Shown here: one piece after another, positions 20,840 to 29,276 of the stretch | Position numbering within the stretch: position 1 is the first letter of the stretch | Layout of the letters: each line of letters begins with the position of its first letter | DNA from: Puniceicoccales bacterium | GTDB taxonomy: Bacteria; Verrucomicrobiota; Verrucomicrobiia; Opitutales; UBA953 | Length of the DNA stretch: 53,264 nucleotides | Assembly (NCBI GenBank): GCA_031256995.1 | Contig: JAIRPL010000076.1 | Span: 1-53,264, forward strand | Direction of reading: 5' to 3' | The notes under the pieces: generated by a model | The model's input: only the letters and a program-made list of their open reading frames with translations | Told to the model about the DNA's origin: nothing | Databases searched by the model: none | Program-made: the position numbers and the translations under genes

Positions 20840-21367
20840 CTATTGGCGCGTGGCTTTTGCCGTGCATTCCTTGCAGCGGGCAATGATTTGCAGGCGTTGC
20901 GAGACAAGCTCCATCTCATGCCGGCCCGCCATCGTCTTCCCGTACCACTCCATGAATGGCGCGTCCACCTCCACGATCTTTTCGCAATCGGGACAGGCGA
21001 TTTGCGCCTGAAACGCCGCCTGGCACCCGGTGCTGGCATAGTATTTGAAGTCGCGCCCGATATCCACCTCACGCACGAGACCACTTTCGACAAGGATGGG
21101 GAGGGAGCGGTAGACGGTCGCACGGGAGACAGAGGGGTCTATCGCGCGGGCGTCCCCAAGCAAATCCTCGGCCGTGAAATGCTGCCGGCGCCCCGCCGCG
21201 GCATCAAAAATCGCCATGCGCTGCCCGGTGACACGCAGGCGCTTTTTCTCGAGAAACTCCATGAAACGTCCCCGCGCCACATCGGTTTTGACAGGGGTCA
21301 ATGAATTGGGAGGAGGGGGGGGCGTGATGGGAAGAGGAACGGGCGGCATGGCAGGCAGGGATTTCAT
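20840..21367 (-). CDS. Fur-family regulator with a degenerate sensing site
   Basis: A 175-residue Fur-superfamily repressor. The winged helix is clear ([43 protein letters not shown]). The structural zinc site CPDC plus CKEC is present. However, the usual His-rich segment just before CPDC, HHHDHLIC in E. coli Fur, reads AAFQAQIAC here. By alignment Glu81, His88 and His90 of the regulatory site become Thr, Gln and Gln, while the His33 equivalent remains in [10 protein letters not shown]. The start at 21367 leaves a roughly 35-residue Pro-rich N-terminal tail; an in-frame ATG at 21499 would make it longer and overlap the divergent EamA gene. What it senses cannot be told. Confidence 0.85.
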   Translation of the reverse strand: MKSLPAMPPVPLPITPPPPPNSLTPVKTDVARGRFMEFLEKKRLRVTGQRMAIFDAAAGRRQHFTAEDLLGDARAIDPSVSRATVYRSLPILVESGLVREVDIGRDFKYYASTGCQAAFQAQIACPDCEKIVEVDAPFMEWYGKTMAGRHEMELVSQRLQIIARCKECTAKATRQ

Positions 21368-21482
21368 CGGATTGTCTTTTTGGGTGGCAGGCTTTGCCTT
21401 TTCCCCCGAAGGGCAAGCGAAACCCCAAGATGAGAAAAACTCTTCCCCCTCCCGCCTTTGAGGCGTTCCATCCGCCTCATCA

Positions 21483-22361
21483 ATGATCTGGCTTTTCATC
21501 GTCTCGCTTGTTTGGGCGTTTTCCTTCGCGCTGATTAAAAACCACCTCCCGGAGGCGCATAGCGCCGCCTATGCCACGGTCCGGCTCGCATTCGCGCTGC
21601 TCGTGTTCGCCCCCATGTTGCGCCCGCGTGCCACAACCGTTTTCCATGCCGCGCTGTTCACGGGGATCGGCGTCGTGCAATTCGGCTTGATGTATCTGCT
21701 CTACATGACCGCCTTCGGCTCGCTCGCGGCGGAGGAAGTCGTCCTGTTCACCGTCAGCACCCCGTTTTTCGTCACCCTGGTGGATGCCGCGTTGAGCCGC
21801 CGCGCCCCTTCCTTGCGCTGGCTTCTCGCCGCCGCGCTCGCCGTGCTCGCAGCCACGGTCATCCTCTGGAAACGGGCTGACAGTGAGGCGCTTTGGCGTG
21901 GATTCCTGCTCATGCAGGCCTCGAACCTCTGTTTCGCCTTCGGGCAAACGGCCTACAAACACCTGCGCCCGCGCGTCACGGGGGCCACGGACGCCTCGCT
22001 TTTTGGCTGGCTGATGCTCGGCGGCACCCTTTCCACGTTTCTGTGCTCGTTCCCAATGGGCGTGGATTGGGGTGCTTTTTTGCATGCGACGACGCTTTCC
22101 CAATGGACCGTCCTGGCCTATCTGGGCACGGTGGCCAGCGGCGTGTGTTTCTTCCTTTGGAATCGCGGCGCACTCCAAGTCAACGCAGGGGTTCTGGCGG
22201 TGTTCAACAACCTGAAAATCCCGCTCGGGGTCGTCTGCTCATTGGGAGCCGCATTGCTTTTACAAAGCCATGTCCCTTCCATTCAGCAACTTGCGCGCAT
22301 AGGCATTTCATTGCTGCTGATTCTTGCCGCGCTGCGCCTGGCGATGCCGGGGCGGACGTGA
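21483..22361 (+). CDS. EamA/DMT-family transporter
   Basis: A 292-residue inner-membrane protein with ten predicted helices arranged as two EamA repeats, the drug/metabolite transporter fold. The start [19 protein letters not shown] and the second-half [22 protein letters not shown] are typical of this group, which often exports amino acids or related metabolites. The substrate is not predictable. It diverges from the Fur-like gene across 115 bp, so it may be under that regulator's control (inference). mnmA follows 102 bp later. Confidence 0.88.
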   Translation: MIWLFIVSLVWAFSFALIKNHLPEAHSAAYATVRLAFALLVFAPMLRPRATTVFHAALFTGIGVVQFGLMYLLYMTAFGSLAAEEVVLFTVSTPFFVTLVDAALSRRAPSLRWLLAAALAVLAATVILWKRADSEALWRGFLLMQASNLCFAFGQTAYKHLRPRVTGATDASLFGWLMLGGTLSTFLCSFPMGVDWGAFLHATTLSQWTVLAYLGTVASGVCFFLWNRGALQVNAGVLAVFNNLKIPLGVVCSLGAALLLQSHVPSIQQLARIGISLLLILAALRLAMPGRT

Positions 22362-22463
22362 AAACGGGAGGGGCTGTCACCTTTTTTTACATTTTGGCGT
22401 TTACGGGGGCACCCGCAAACCTGCCATTGCCCAAAGCGCGCAAAACCGCCTCCTTGGCACCCC

Positions 22464-23540
22464 ATGTCTCGAATCTTGGTCGCACTTTCCGGCGGTGTGG
22501 ATAGCGCCGTGGCCGCGCTGCTGCTCCAACGGCAGGGCCACGAAGTCCACGCCGCCTACATGCGCACGTGGATGAATGAGGAGGGGGTCCCCCTGCCCGG
22601 CGAATGCCCGTGGGAAGACGATGTGGCAAACGCGCGCGGCGTCTGCGAGGCTCTTGGCATCCCACTGCGCGTCCTCAATCTTGTGAAGGATTACCGCGAA
22701 CATGTCGTCGAATACCTTGTGGAGGGCTACCGTCGCGGCCTGACCCCCAATCCTGACATTGTTTGCAACCGCGAGATGAAATTTGGCGTTTTCCTGCGCG
22801 CCGCCATGGCGGAGGGATTCGACTTCATGGCAACAGGCCACTATGCGCGCCGCCGCGACAACCCCGATGGCAGGGTCGACATCCTCTCCGGCCTCGACCC
22901 AAACAAGGACCAGAGCTATTTCCTCGCCCTGCTCCGGCAGGAACAGGCCTGCCGTTCGCTCTTTCCCATCGGCGCATTGCGGAAGGGCGAGGTTCGCGCC
23001 ATCGCCCGCGAGGCCGGCCTGCCAAACGCGGCCCGCAAGGACAGCCAGGGCATCTGCTTTCTTGGGAAAGTGCCCATCAACCAATTCCTCGCCCTGTACA
23101 TTCCCGACAACCCCGGCCCCATCGTGAACACGGCCGGAAAACTCCTCGGATGCCACCGCGGGCTGCACCGCCACACCATCGGGCAGCGCAAGGGATTGGA
23201 CGTCCCGTCCAACGCCGATCACGAACACTACGTCGTCGTCGCCAAGGAATTTGACACAAACACCCTCCGCGTCGCCTTCGACCACCCTGGCACGCCCGGC
23301 CTCTACGTCGATCGTGCCACGGTGCACAATCTCTCCTGGGTGAACGCCCCCGTGGCAACCGAATGCGAGCTGCCCGTGCGTGTGCGCTACCGCGACAACC
23401 CCATGCGCGCCCATTTCAAACCCGACGGCCTTGGCAGCGCCCAAATCCACTTTCACGAACCCCAGCGCGGCATCGCCCCTGGCCAGATCCTCGCCCTTTA
23501 CGACGGGGAAACCCTCCTTGGCGGCGGGGTGTTCCTGTGA
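22464..23540 (+). CDS. mnmA: tRNA-specific 2-thiouridylase
   Basis: A 358-residue MnmA/TrmU that thiolates U34 of tRNA for Lys, Glu and Gln using ATP and persulfide sulfur. The PP-loop ALSGGVDSAVAALLL is at the N-terminus. The two catalytic cysteines are in NPDIVCNREMKFG and KDSQGICFLGK, and GHYARR and DQSYFLALL are conserved. The C-terminal beta-barrel ends with GGGVFL. The length is normal. The start ATG follows GGCACCCC with no Shine-Dalgarno sequence. The GT25 gene begins 22 bp after its stop and is likely co-transcribed. Confidence 0.95.
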   Translation: MSRILVALSGGVDSAVAALLLQRQGHEVHAAYMRTWMNEEGVPLPGECPWEDDVANARGVCEALGIPLRVLNLVKDYREHVVEYLVEGYRRGLTPNPDIVCNREMKFGVFLRAAMAEGFDFMATGHYARRRDNPDGRVDILSGLDPNKDQSYFLALLRQEQACRSLFPIGALRKGEVRAIAREAGLPNAARKDSQGICFLGKVPINQFLALYIPDNPGPIVNTAGKLLGCHRGLHRHTIGQRKGLDVPSNADHEHYVVVAKEFDTNTLRVAFDHPGTPGLYVDRATVHNLSWVNAPVATECELPVRVRYRDNPMRAHFKPDGLGSAQIHFHEPQRGIAPGQILALYDGETLLGGGVFL

Positions 23541-23562
23541 AAACAAGGGCAGGGAAACGAGC

Positions 23563-24369
23563 ATGTCCACATTCACCGCGAAAATTTACATCATAAACCT
23601 CGCGCGCGCGCCAAAACGGCTGGAAGCCATCATGGGACAGCTTCACGAAAGTCCGTTCCCGGTGGAGTATTTTGCGGCGGTGGATGGGCAGACGCTTTCC
23701 CAAGAGGATTATCGCCGCCTCACGCGCAAAAACCGCTACTACCGCCCATTGACCAAAAACGAGGTCGCCTGCCATTTGAGCCACCGGCGCTGCCTTGAAA
23801 AATTCACCCAAGACGGCGTTGATTTTGGAATTGTGCTGGAGGACGACGCCGTGCTCCAACCCATGTTCAACACCGCGCTTCCATTGCTTTTGGAAAAGCG
23901 TTTTCGCGCCAGAAATGGCACTGCGGCGCCTGATTCCTGGGACGTCTTGAAACTCGCCGATTGCGACACGCGTTTCTGGGAGACAGATGCCGGCCAAACC
24001 ACGCGATCCGGGCAACCACGGAGCGTTGAATGCCGCCGTGTGCCGGCATTGTTTCTGGCGCAGGTCTGGACGCCTGCCGCCGCGCGCGGATTTCTCTCCA
24101 CCTACCCGCTGGCCACGCGCCCCGTGGACATCGAAATCAAGTATCTTTGGGAACACAAGTTGCGTGTTTACAACAGCTTGCCAAACCTCGTGTGCGCCTC
24201 CGGCGCCGCCAGCACCATCGGCGCGCGGGCACCCGCGCACACGGCCTCACTCCGCGCCTGGCTCTATCGCGGCCATTTCATCCTGCGCAGCGCGGCACAC
24301 ACCCTGCGCCACCACGGTTTGAGGCGGCCAGGCACGATGAAAACCGGGCCATCCGCTTCGCTGGCTTGA
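23563..24369 (+). CDS. Glycosyltransferase family 25 (LPS type)
   Basis: A 268-residue GT25 enzyme of the LPS-biosynthesis type, which adds a sugar (often galactose) to LPS outer core in other bacteria. Visible landmarks are IYIINLARAPKRLEA at the N-terminus, the ACHLSHRRCLEKF motif around 67-79 and the metal-binding VLEDDAVL around 90, followed by PVDIEIKYLW. The C-terminal 50 residues are Ala/His/Arg-rich. The ATG at 23563 has AGGGA upstream and so is preferred over upstream in-frame starts. It converges on the LpxR-like gene, another LPS-modifying enzyme. Confidence 0.87.
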   Translation: MSTFTAKIYIINLARAPKRLEAIMGQLHESPFPVEYFAAVDGQTLSQEDYRRLTRKNRYYRPLTKNEVACHLSHRRCLEKFTQDGVDFGIVLEDDAVLQPMFNTALPLLLEKRFRARNGTAAPDSWDVLKLADCDTRFWETDAGQTTRSGQPRSVECRRVPALFLAQVWTPAAARGFLSTYPLATRPVDIEIKYLWEHKLRVYNSLPNLVCASGAASTIGARAPAHTASLRAWLYRGHFILRSAAHTLRHHGLRRPGTMKTGPSASLA

Positions 24370-24426
24370 AAAAACGGTCTCCCAAGTCACGCCCGCCCGC
24401 CCCCTCCCGGACACAAGGCCCCAAAG

Positions 24427-25674
24427 TCAAAACGTCAGACCGAGGCTGAGGATGTGATGCACGGAAACCTCCCCATGCTGGCCTCGAAATTCTTTGGACC
24501 TAATGACTTCTGAAAGACTGACGCGCAAATCACCCCATTGGGCGGAAATGCCGACAACGGCCTCGGCAACCCAGGGATAACGATGAACCTTCGCACTCTT
24601 GTGCCAAAGATTCCCATCAAGCGTCGAATTCCAAAGCCAGCCTTCACCCTGCAAATCCACGAAAAGCCACGCCGAATCGGGGAATCCGCCCGCGGGACGG
24701 GTAAACGCCGGCGAGGATCGTATGCCGGCAATCCCAAAATCGCGGGGCAACCCGGCCGGCGCCCAGCCAACGCGCCACTGCGCCCCAACGGAGGCATAGT
24801 CGCGAATCGTCCCCACCTCAACATGCGCACGCGGGTGCCAATCCACCTGCAACGAATCTTTTCGCAACCACGTGTAACGCCCGGCACGGGTCCAGCCCAG
24901 TTGCAGGATGGGTTCGTCGCGCAGCTGATGGCGCCAGCCCTCCGCAAGTTTCACCCCGATGAGACGATGCCACTCCCCCTGCGCCTGCCTGGCGTATGAG
25001 CCGGGGCCAAGAATACCGACGGAAAGCTCGATGGAATCAAGGCGGGACAACGTCTCGCTGCTAAGCGCCACCGTGGCATAGAGAAGCCCGGAATAGGGAT
25101 GGTCACCCGGCTGGGGCAATGCCGTGTGTTCGCGCCAGGGGGTGTAAATTTCCTGCGCGAGCGCGAAATGCAGGCGATAGGCGGCCGGCACGATGTCCGT
25201 GTTTTCGGAAAGAGGGGAAAATTTGAGCAAATCCCGAAAAAAGAGCGGCAGCTCCTTTCCCGTGGAAATCTCCGGCGTGGTGTAGGCCAGTTTCAGTCCG
25301 TTGGTGTAGTAACGATCACTCCAGAAAATGTCGTTTTCATTCCAAAATTGAATGGCGGACAAATTGGAGGCGGAACCGGCACCGGCGCGCGCGTCAAACG
25401 CGGCGGATGCCGCTGGAGACGGGAGGGCGCCCTCGGACACGGCAACGGAGGGCTTTCGGGAATTCTTTGCGGCGGGAAAATCGTCGTCAGAATAACCGTA
25501 AGGGGCAGGCGATGCGGGTGCGGGCGTGGCTTGGGAGGCGGGAACGGCAGCCAACCCCGCCGGGGTGGATTGGGCGAACGTGGACGCGGCGGAAAACGCA
25601 AATGCAGCACCCACAAGCAATGTGCGTACGGCGGTGGAATGGCGGGGATTTTGGACGAAGGGTGCGCGATGCAT
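24427..25674 (-). CDS. LpxR-like lipid A 3'-O-deacylase (DUF2219)
   Basis: A 415-residue outer-membrane beta-barrel enzyme. A signal peptide (FAFSAASTFAQS) and a 70-residue Ala/Pro-rich spacer precede the barrel. The LpxR signature is clear: WNENDIFWSDRYYTNGLKL (Asn-Asp pair and YTNG), HPYSGLLYATV in the position of the usual DRPYAGWLY, and the catalytic-type His in EWHRLIGVKLAEGW. The protein ends in Phe (ILSLGLTF), as expected for barrel insertion. In Salmonella LpxR removes the 3'-acyloxyacyl chain of lipid A. Start 25674 is chosen from the signal peptide. It lies 62 bp downstream of a lipoprotein gene with the same orientation. Confidence 0.82.
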   Translation of the reverse strand: MHRAPFVQNPRHSTAVRTLLVGAAFAFSAASTFAQSTPAGLAAVPASQATPAPASPAPYGYSDDDFPAAKNSRKPSVAVSEGALPSPAASAAFDARAGAGSASNLSAIQFWNENDIFWSDRYYTNGLKLAYTTPEISTGKELPLFFRDLLKFSPLSENTDIVPAAYRLHFALAQEIYTPWREHTALPQPGDHPYSGLLYATVALSSETLSRLDSIELSVGILGPGSYARQAQGEWHRLIGVKLAEGWRHQLRDEPILQLGWTRAGRYTWLRKDSLQVDWHPRAHVEVGTIRDYASVGAQWRVGWAPAGLPRDFGIAGIRSSPAFTRPAGGFPDSAWLFVDLQGEGWLWNSTLDGNLWHKSAKVHRYPWVAEAVVGISAQWGDLRVSLSEVIRSKEFRGQHGEVSVHHILSLGLTF

Positions 25675-25735
25675 TGCGGCGGATATTGCGAAAATGTGTC
25701 GTGCGAGGAAGACGAAAGCGGCAGCCAGGGGAGTT

Positions 25736-26452
25736 TTATGAACGCCCCGGGGGCACGGCGTCAAAAGCGGGGTCCACGGCGGACCGGGCGGCGGCAGGAA
25801 CGGGCGGCGCCGGAATGGGCGCCTCAGGGGAAACAGGGCGTGCGGGCGCGGTCAAGGAACGGGCGGGCAGTGAGGCTGGCGAGGTGTCAAACCACGAGAC
25901 AGCGGCGCCATGCGGGGCATATTGGCGCAAAAACCCGGCCGAAAGCACGACCTTCACACGGTTCCCGGCACGGGAGATTTGAATCAAGCCGCCTCCGCGA
26001 AGCGTCTCAACGCTGGCGGGAACCCCGGTTTTGGAGATGTGGACCATGTCGGGAGCGCTTCCAAGAACCTCGATGCGGTGATCAGGGGTGGCGATCCGCA
26101 GGAGGGAAACGCGGCTCTCGCCCGCGCCGCCCGCCACGGTGCGCAAATAAAAGACAACGGGGCCGGACTCGACGCCACAACGGGCGGCATTCCCGGATTC
26201 CCCGGGGGGCGCCGAACTTGGGATGAGCAAGACGGTCGCCCCGTTTCCGAGCAACCACCAGGCGTTGCTGGCGGCATCAAACCCGGGCCGCCTTGCCTTG
26301 CCTTCCACGTCAAACGTCGCATTGCCCCGCAATTGCAGCACATAGGCCGGGATCGTGGAGGTTTCTTCTGGCGCGGTCGCGCAACCAACAAGGGAGATGG
26401 CTGCCAGAACAGGCAGTGCAAATTTTTGAGAGGACGAAATTGCATCAAACAT
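25736..26452 (-). CDS. Putative lipoprotein, unknown
   Basis: A 238-residue protein with a lipoprotein signal: KFALPVLAAISLVGC with lipobox LVGC at residues 21-24 and CATAPEET following. The mature region is beta-rich (VLQLRGNATFDVEG, NAWWLLGNGATVLLIP, SRVSLLRIATPDHRIEVLG) and ends in a Pro/Ala tail. The alternation around residues 40-180 slightly recalls FecR-like or amylopullulanase-type beta domains, but I cannot assign it. An upstream in-frame ATG would add 29 residues before the signal and is less likely. Between nrdJ and the lpxR-like gene, it is probably transcribed with the latter. Confidence 0.7.
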   Translation of the reverse strand: MFDAISSSQKFALPVLAAISLVGCATAPEETSTIPAYVLQLRGNATFDVEGKARRPGFDAASNAWWLLGNGATVLLIPSSAPPGESGNAARCGVESGPVVFYLRTVAGGAGESRVSLLRIATPDHRIEVLGSAPDMVHISKTGVPASVETLRGGGLIQISRAGNRVKVVLSAGFLRQYAPHGAAVSWFDTSPASLPARSLTAPARPVSPEAPIPAPPVPAAARSAVDPAFDAVPPGRS

Positions 26453-26642
26453 GGCGACAAAAAGGGGCTTGGGGCATTCATTCGGCCCGGAAGCACGCAA
26501 TTTGCAAACCGTCTCTTTCATCGCGAGCCGTTTTTCGCAAAAACAAGGCTTGGGGGGCACCGCGAGCAGCGGAAGCCAACCATCTCCCCCGCCCGGGTGA
26601 AGAGGGCGCGGCACAGGCACCCCGCGCGCCTCCCCTCCCCGC

Positions 26643-29102
26643 TCAGATATTCTCACATTGGCCGCCCGCGCAGGCGGCTATGTCCTTCAAATTCGTGTTG
26701 TCGCGCTCTTCGTGGAGCAACGTGTAATCGACCGGCGCGTAATGAAGGGATTCCCAGCGGACGGCGTCCGCATCGGTAAGCACGGCTTCGTTGGGGGTCT
26801 GGGCAAAAACCTTGTCCCCCGTGTAGGGCAGCAAGGCGATCCCGGTGAAATAAGACCGGTTTTCCCAAATAAAATCGGCGACATCGGCCCATTCCTCGGG
26901 GCGCACAACACAGGTGTTGGAAACGTTGTGGTGAAGCCCGGGATTATGGCGTTCGTGGGCACGCCCCGCCTGCACCCAGTGCCGCTGGACCAGGCGGACA
27001 TAGCCGAGGAAATCCACGGCCTTGAGGTCATCGCGAATGATGGCGTCGGCGCGGGCTTGGACCGGAAATGTGATGACATCGTCGTTGGCGTTATAGACAC
27101 TCCGTTCCGTCATTCCGGGATTGATGGAACGAAAATGCTGGTAGACCGGCTCCAGCCTGTTGGCCAAAACACGCCGGAAATAGCGCTTGGCGTGGTGGGG
27201 ATGAATGCCGGAGGCCGTGCCGAGCAAGAGCGACGCGGTGCCCTCCGGCTTCACGCACGTCGTGCGCGCGGCAGCCGGAATGCCAATAATGGCGGCAACA
27301 CGGGCGTTCTCGCGGCGGACTTCCGCCGCCCCGCGCTCAAGCACGGCGGGGTCGAGGAAAATGCCCGGGTTGTCAAGAATGCCCGTGATGGAGACGCCAA
27401 GCAGGGATTCGCGCTCGTTGATAAATTGCGTGACGGGACCAAGATAGGGCATTTTCGTGTAGCTGGCCTGCAGGGTCCCAATAAGGGCCGCCGCGCGGCA
27501 GCTCTCGTAAAATTCCTCCTCGGTCGCGCACGCGGCGGCGTTGATGGTCGTCAAGTTGCACATCTGCCAGCCATGGACGCGCTGACCTGGCAGCAGGATG
27601 CCCTCGTAGCCCAGCGCGCGCAAACTGGCGATGTCGGCCTCGTCATTGATCCGGGCATGAGGGGCAAGGCCGATTTCGACACAGGGGTTGGCGCCGTAAT
27701 CCTCGTCCTCGCAAAAGTAAAAACCGGGTTCGCCAAACTCCTTTTGTGTCTCAAAAAGATTGTCGTAAACATCACGCGGGGTGGTGTGGCGATTGATCAC
27801 GGCGGAATTGTTCGAGGCGGCGCGCTGCGGGTTCTCCTCATACCATTTTCCGGTTTTGGCCAGAAACATCTCCTCATCATCCGGACTGAAAAGGCAGATT
27901 GTGGCGCTGCGGCGGATCCCGCCGGAGAGCACGGCCTTGGCGGCATACATGAGGATGTCATACGCCTCCACGGGTTTCAGCCGTCGCCCGGCGGCACGAT
28001 CGAGCACCTTGCGGATGTTTTCCAGCGCACGCCGCAACGGGACATGGCCGGGGGCTTTCCCGCCGGAAGTGACGAGGGGGGAACCCTTTGGGCGAATGCC
28101 CGAGTAGTCGAACTCGACCAGGGTTCCGTTAAGATAGCTGCGGACAAGCATGTCCAAGGCATCCGCCCAGCCCCGGATGGTGTCCTCGACGCGATGGTGC
28201 GCCACAACCAGCTCATCCTCCACAGGGCGTTGCGGGAGGGCGGGTAGTTGCTCTATGTGCCGTTTCTGGACGGAAAAACCGGTGCCGGTGCCGCACAAAA
28301 GCAACCAAAGCGTCTCCCCGAAGGCCTCAATCCGATTGATGAAGGTAAAGGCGCAATTGAACATGCGGGCCTCCTCCTTCTCAATGGCCTCGCCTCCAAA
28401 TTGAAGGCTTCGCATGGACGGCAAAACCCGCCGCGCCGCGACTTTCGCAAAAGCCTCCGCAATCTGCTCGCTAAACAGGCTTTCCCCCGGGCCAAGCGGG
28501 AGGCGCAGCTGCCGGTCCACCCACGCAAAACGCCGCTGGTGCATGTCGCGCACGCGGTTCACCGGCTCCGGCCAGACCTCCCGCCGCTTCAGCTCGGCGT
28601 TGTAACGGGCATACTTGGAAACGGCGATATAGTCCTGCAACCCGTTGGGGCGGGCCTCCGGACGTGCCTGGCGCGCGCTGGCCCGCGCGGCACGGTAAAG
28701 GATGAAGGCCTTCGCGGCGTCAAACTGCCGGAATTCCGCCAGCGCGCGCTCGGCGGCATCCTGCAACTGCTCCACCCCGGGCGTCTCCCCGGCATTCAAA
28801 CGCGGCGCAAACCCACTTTCCACGGCATTGACAATCTGGGTGACCAACGCGAGCTGTGCCGCGCCAAGGCCAAAATCGGGAAGCTCCTTCCATTCGGCAG
28901 ACTGGGAAACACTGGCAATCGCGCTGCGCACGGCGCGCTCAATGCGGGCGCGGCTCCACGGCACAACACTCCCGTCGCGCTTGATCACACGCCACACAAC
29001 CGCGTCCGCCGACGGAACGCCCGTGGAACAGCACGCCGCATTGGTGGCTGTGGCAGGACTGGCGGCCGCATTGGAGTTTGCATCAGTGATGAATTGCGAC
29101 AT
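26643..29102 (-). CDS. nrdJ: Adenosylcobalamin-dependent ribonucleoside-triphosphate reductase (class II)
   Basis: An 819-residue class II ribonucleotide reductase of the RTPR type, making dNTPs using coenzyme B12. An N-terminal ATP-cone-like segment (VIKRDGSVVPWSRARI) precedes the barrel. The active-site redox cysteines are in MFNCAFTF and WQMCNLTTIN. The radical-bearing cysteine and glutamate are in ANPCVEIGLAP, and the C-terminal shuttle pair is CAGGQC. B12 use means no oxygen is needed. I saw no cobalamin riboswitch in the 174 bp upstream, where the terminator of the preceding gene lies. Start 29102 is the first ATG, after ATATGGAGG-like sequence on the opposite strand only. Confidence 0.93.
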   Translation of the reverse strand: MSQFITDANSNAAASPATATNAACCSTGVPSADAVVWRVIKRDGSVVPWSRARIERAVRSAIASVSQSAEWKELPDFGLGAAQLALVTQIVNAVESGFAPRLNAGETPGVEQLQDAAERALAEFRQFDAAKAFILYRAARASARQARPEARPNGLQDYIAVSKYARYNAELKRREVWPEPVNRVRDMHQRRFAWVDRQLRLPLGPGESLFSEQIAEAFAKVAARRVLPSMRSLQFGGEAIEKEEARMFNCAFTFINRIEAFGETLWLLLCGTGTGFSVQKRHIEQLPALPQRPVEDELVVAHHRVEDTIRGWADALDMLVRSYLNGTLVEFDYSGIRPKGSPLVTSGGKAPGHVPLRRALENIRKVLDRAAGRRLKPVEAYDILMYAAKAVLSGGIRRSATICLFSPDDEEMFLAKTGKWYEENPQRAASNNSAVINRHTTPRDVYDNLFETQKEFGEPGFYFCEDEDYGANPCVEIGLAPHARINDEADIASLRALGYEGILLPGQRVHGWQMCNLTTINAAACATEEEFYESCRAAALIGTLQASYTKMPYLGPVTQFINERESLLGVSITGILDNPGIFLDPAVLERGAAEVRRENARVAAIIGIPAAARTTCVKPEGTASLLLGTASGIHPHHAKRYFRRVLANRLEPVYQHFRSINPGMTERSVYNANDDVITFPVQARADAIIRDDLKAVDFLGYVRLVQRHWVQAGRAHERHNPGLHHNVSNTCVVRPEEWADVADFIWENRSYFTGIALLPYTGDKVFAQTPNEAVLTDADAVRWESLHYAPVDYTLLHEERDNTNLKDIAACAGGQCENI

Positions 29103-29149
29103 GGCAAATTATATGGAGGTCGGAAATGCAGGTTGAAAAACGGGCGGCA

Positions 29150-29204
29150 AAAAACGTCCTGAGAGGGCGCAGCGCAAGGGTGGAATCCACCCCCTCTCAA
29201 GGAC
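29150..29204 (-). terminator. Rho-independent terminator of the M23 peptidase operon
   Basis: On the minus strand a long stem GTCCTTGAGAGGG/CCCTCTCAGGAC (one bulged T) spans 29204-29156 and encloses a smaller hairpin GGTGG-ATT-CCACC. It is followed by G and six T (29154-29149). It lies about 70 bases after the stop of the M23 peptidase gene and ends that transcript, leaving nrdJ to its own promoter within the next 50 bases or to read-through. Confidence 0.7.
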
Positions 29205-29276
29205 TCCCCGCGCGCCCCGCCCACCCGGTCCAAAGCCCCTGGCACCATCCGCCTTAAGATCCGCAAACGCCGTTAG

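Noticed and set aside
26658-28247. 529-codon plus-strand frame opposite nrdJ
   Set aside because: Antisense shadow of a clear gene in GC-rich DNA; composition is Gly/Arg/Val-rich with no family features.
29103-29276. Cobalamin riboswitch before nrdJ
   Set aside because: The B12-box (GCCACTG) and conserved core were not found; the structured element there is a terminator of the upstream gene.
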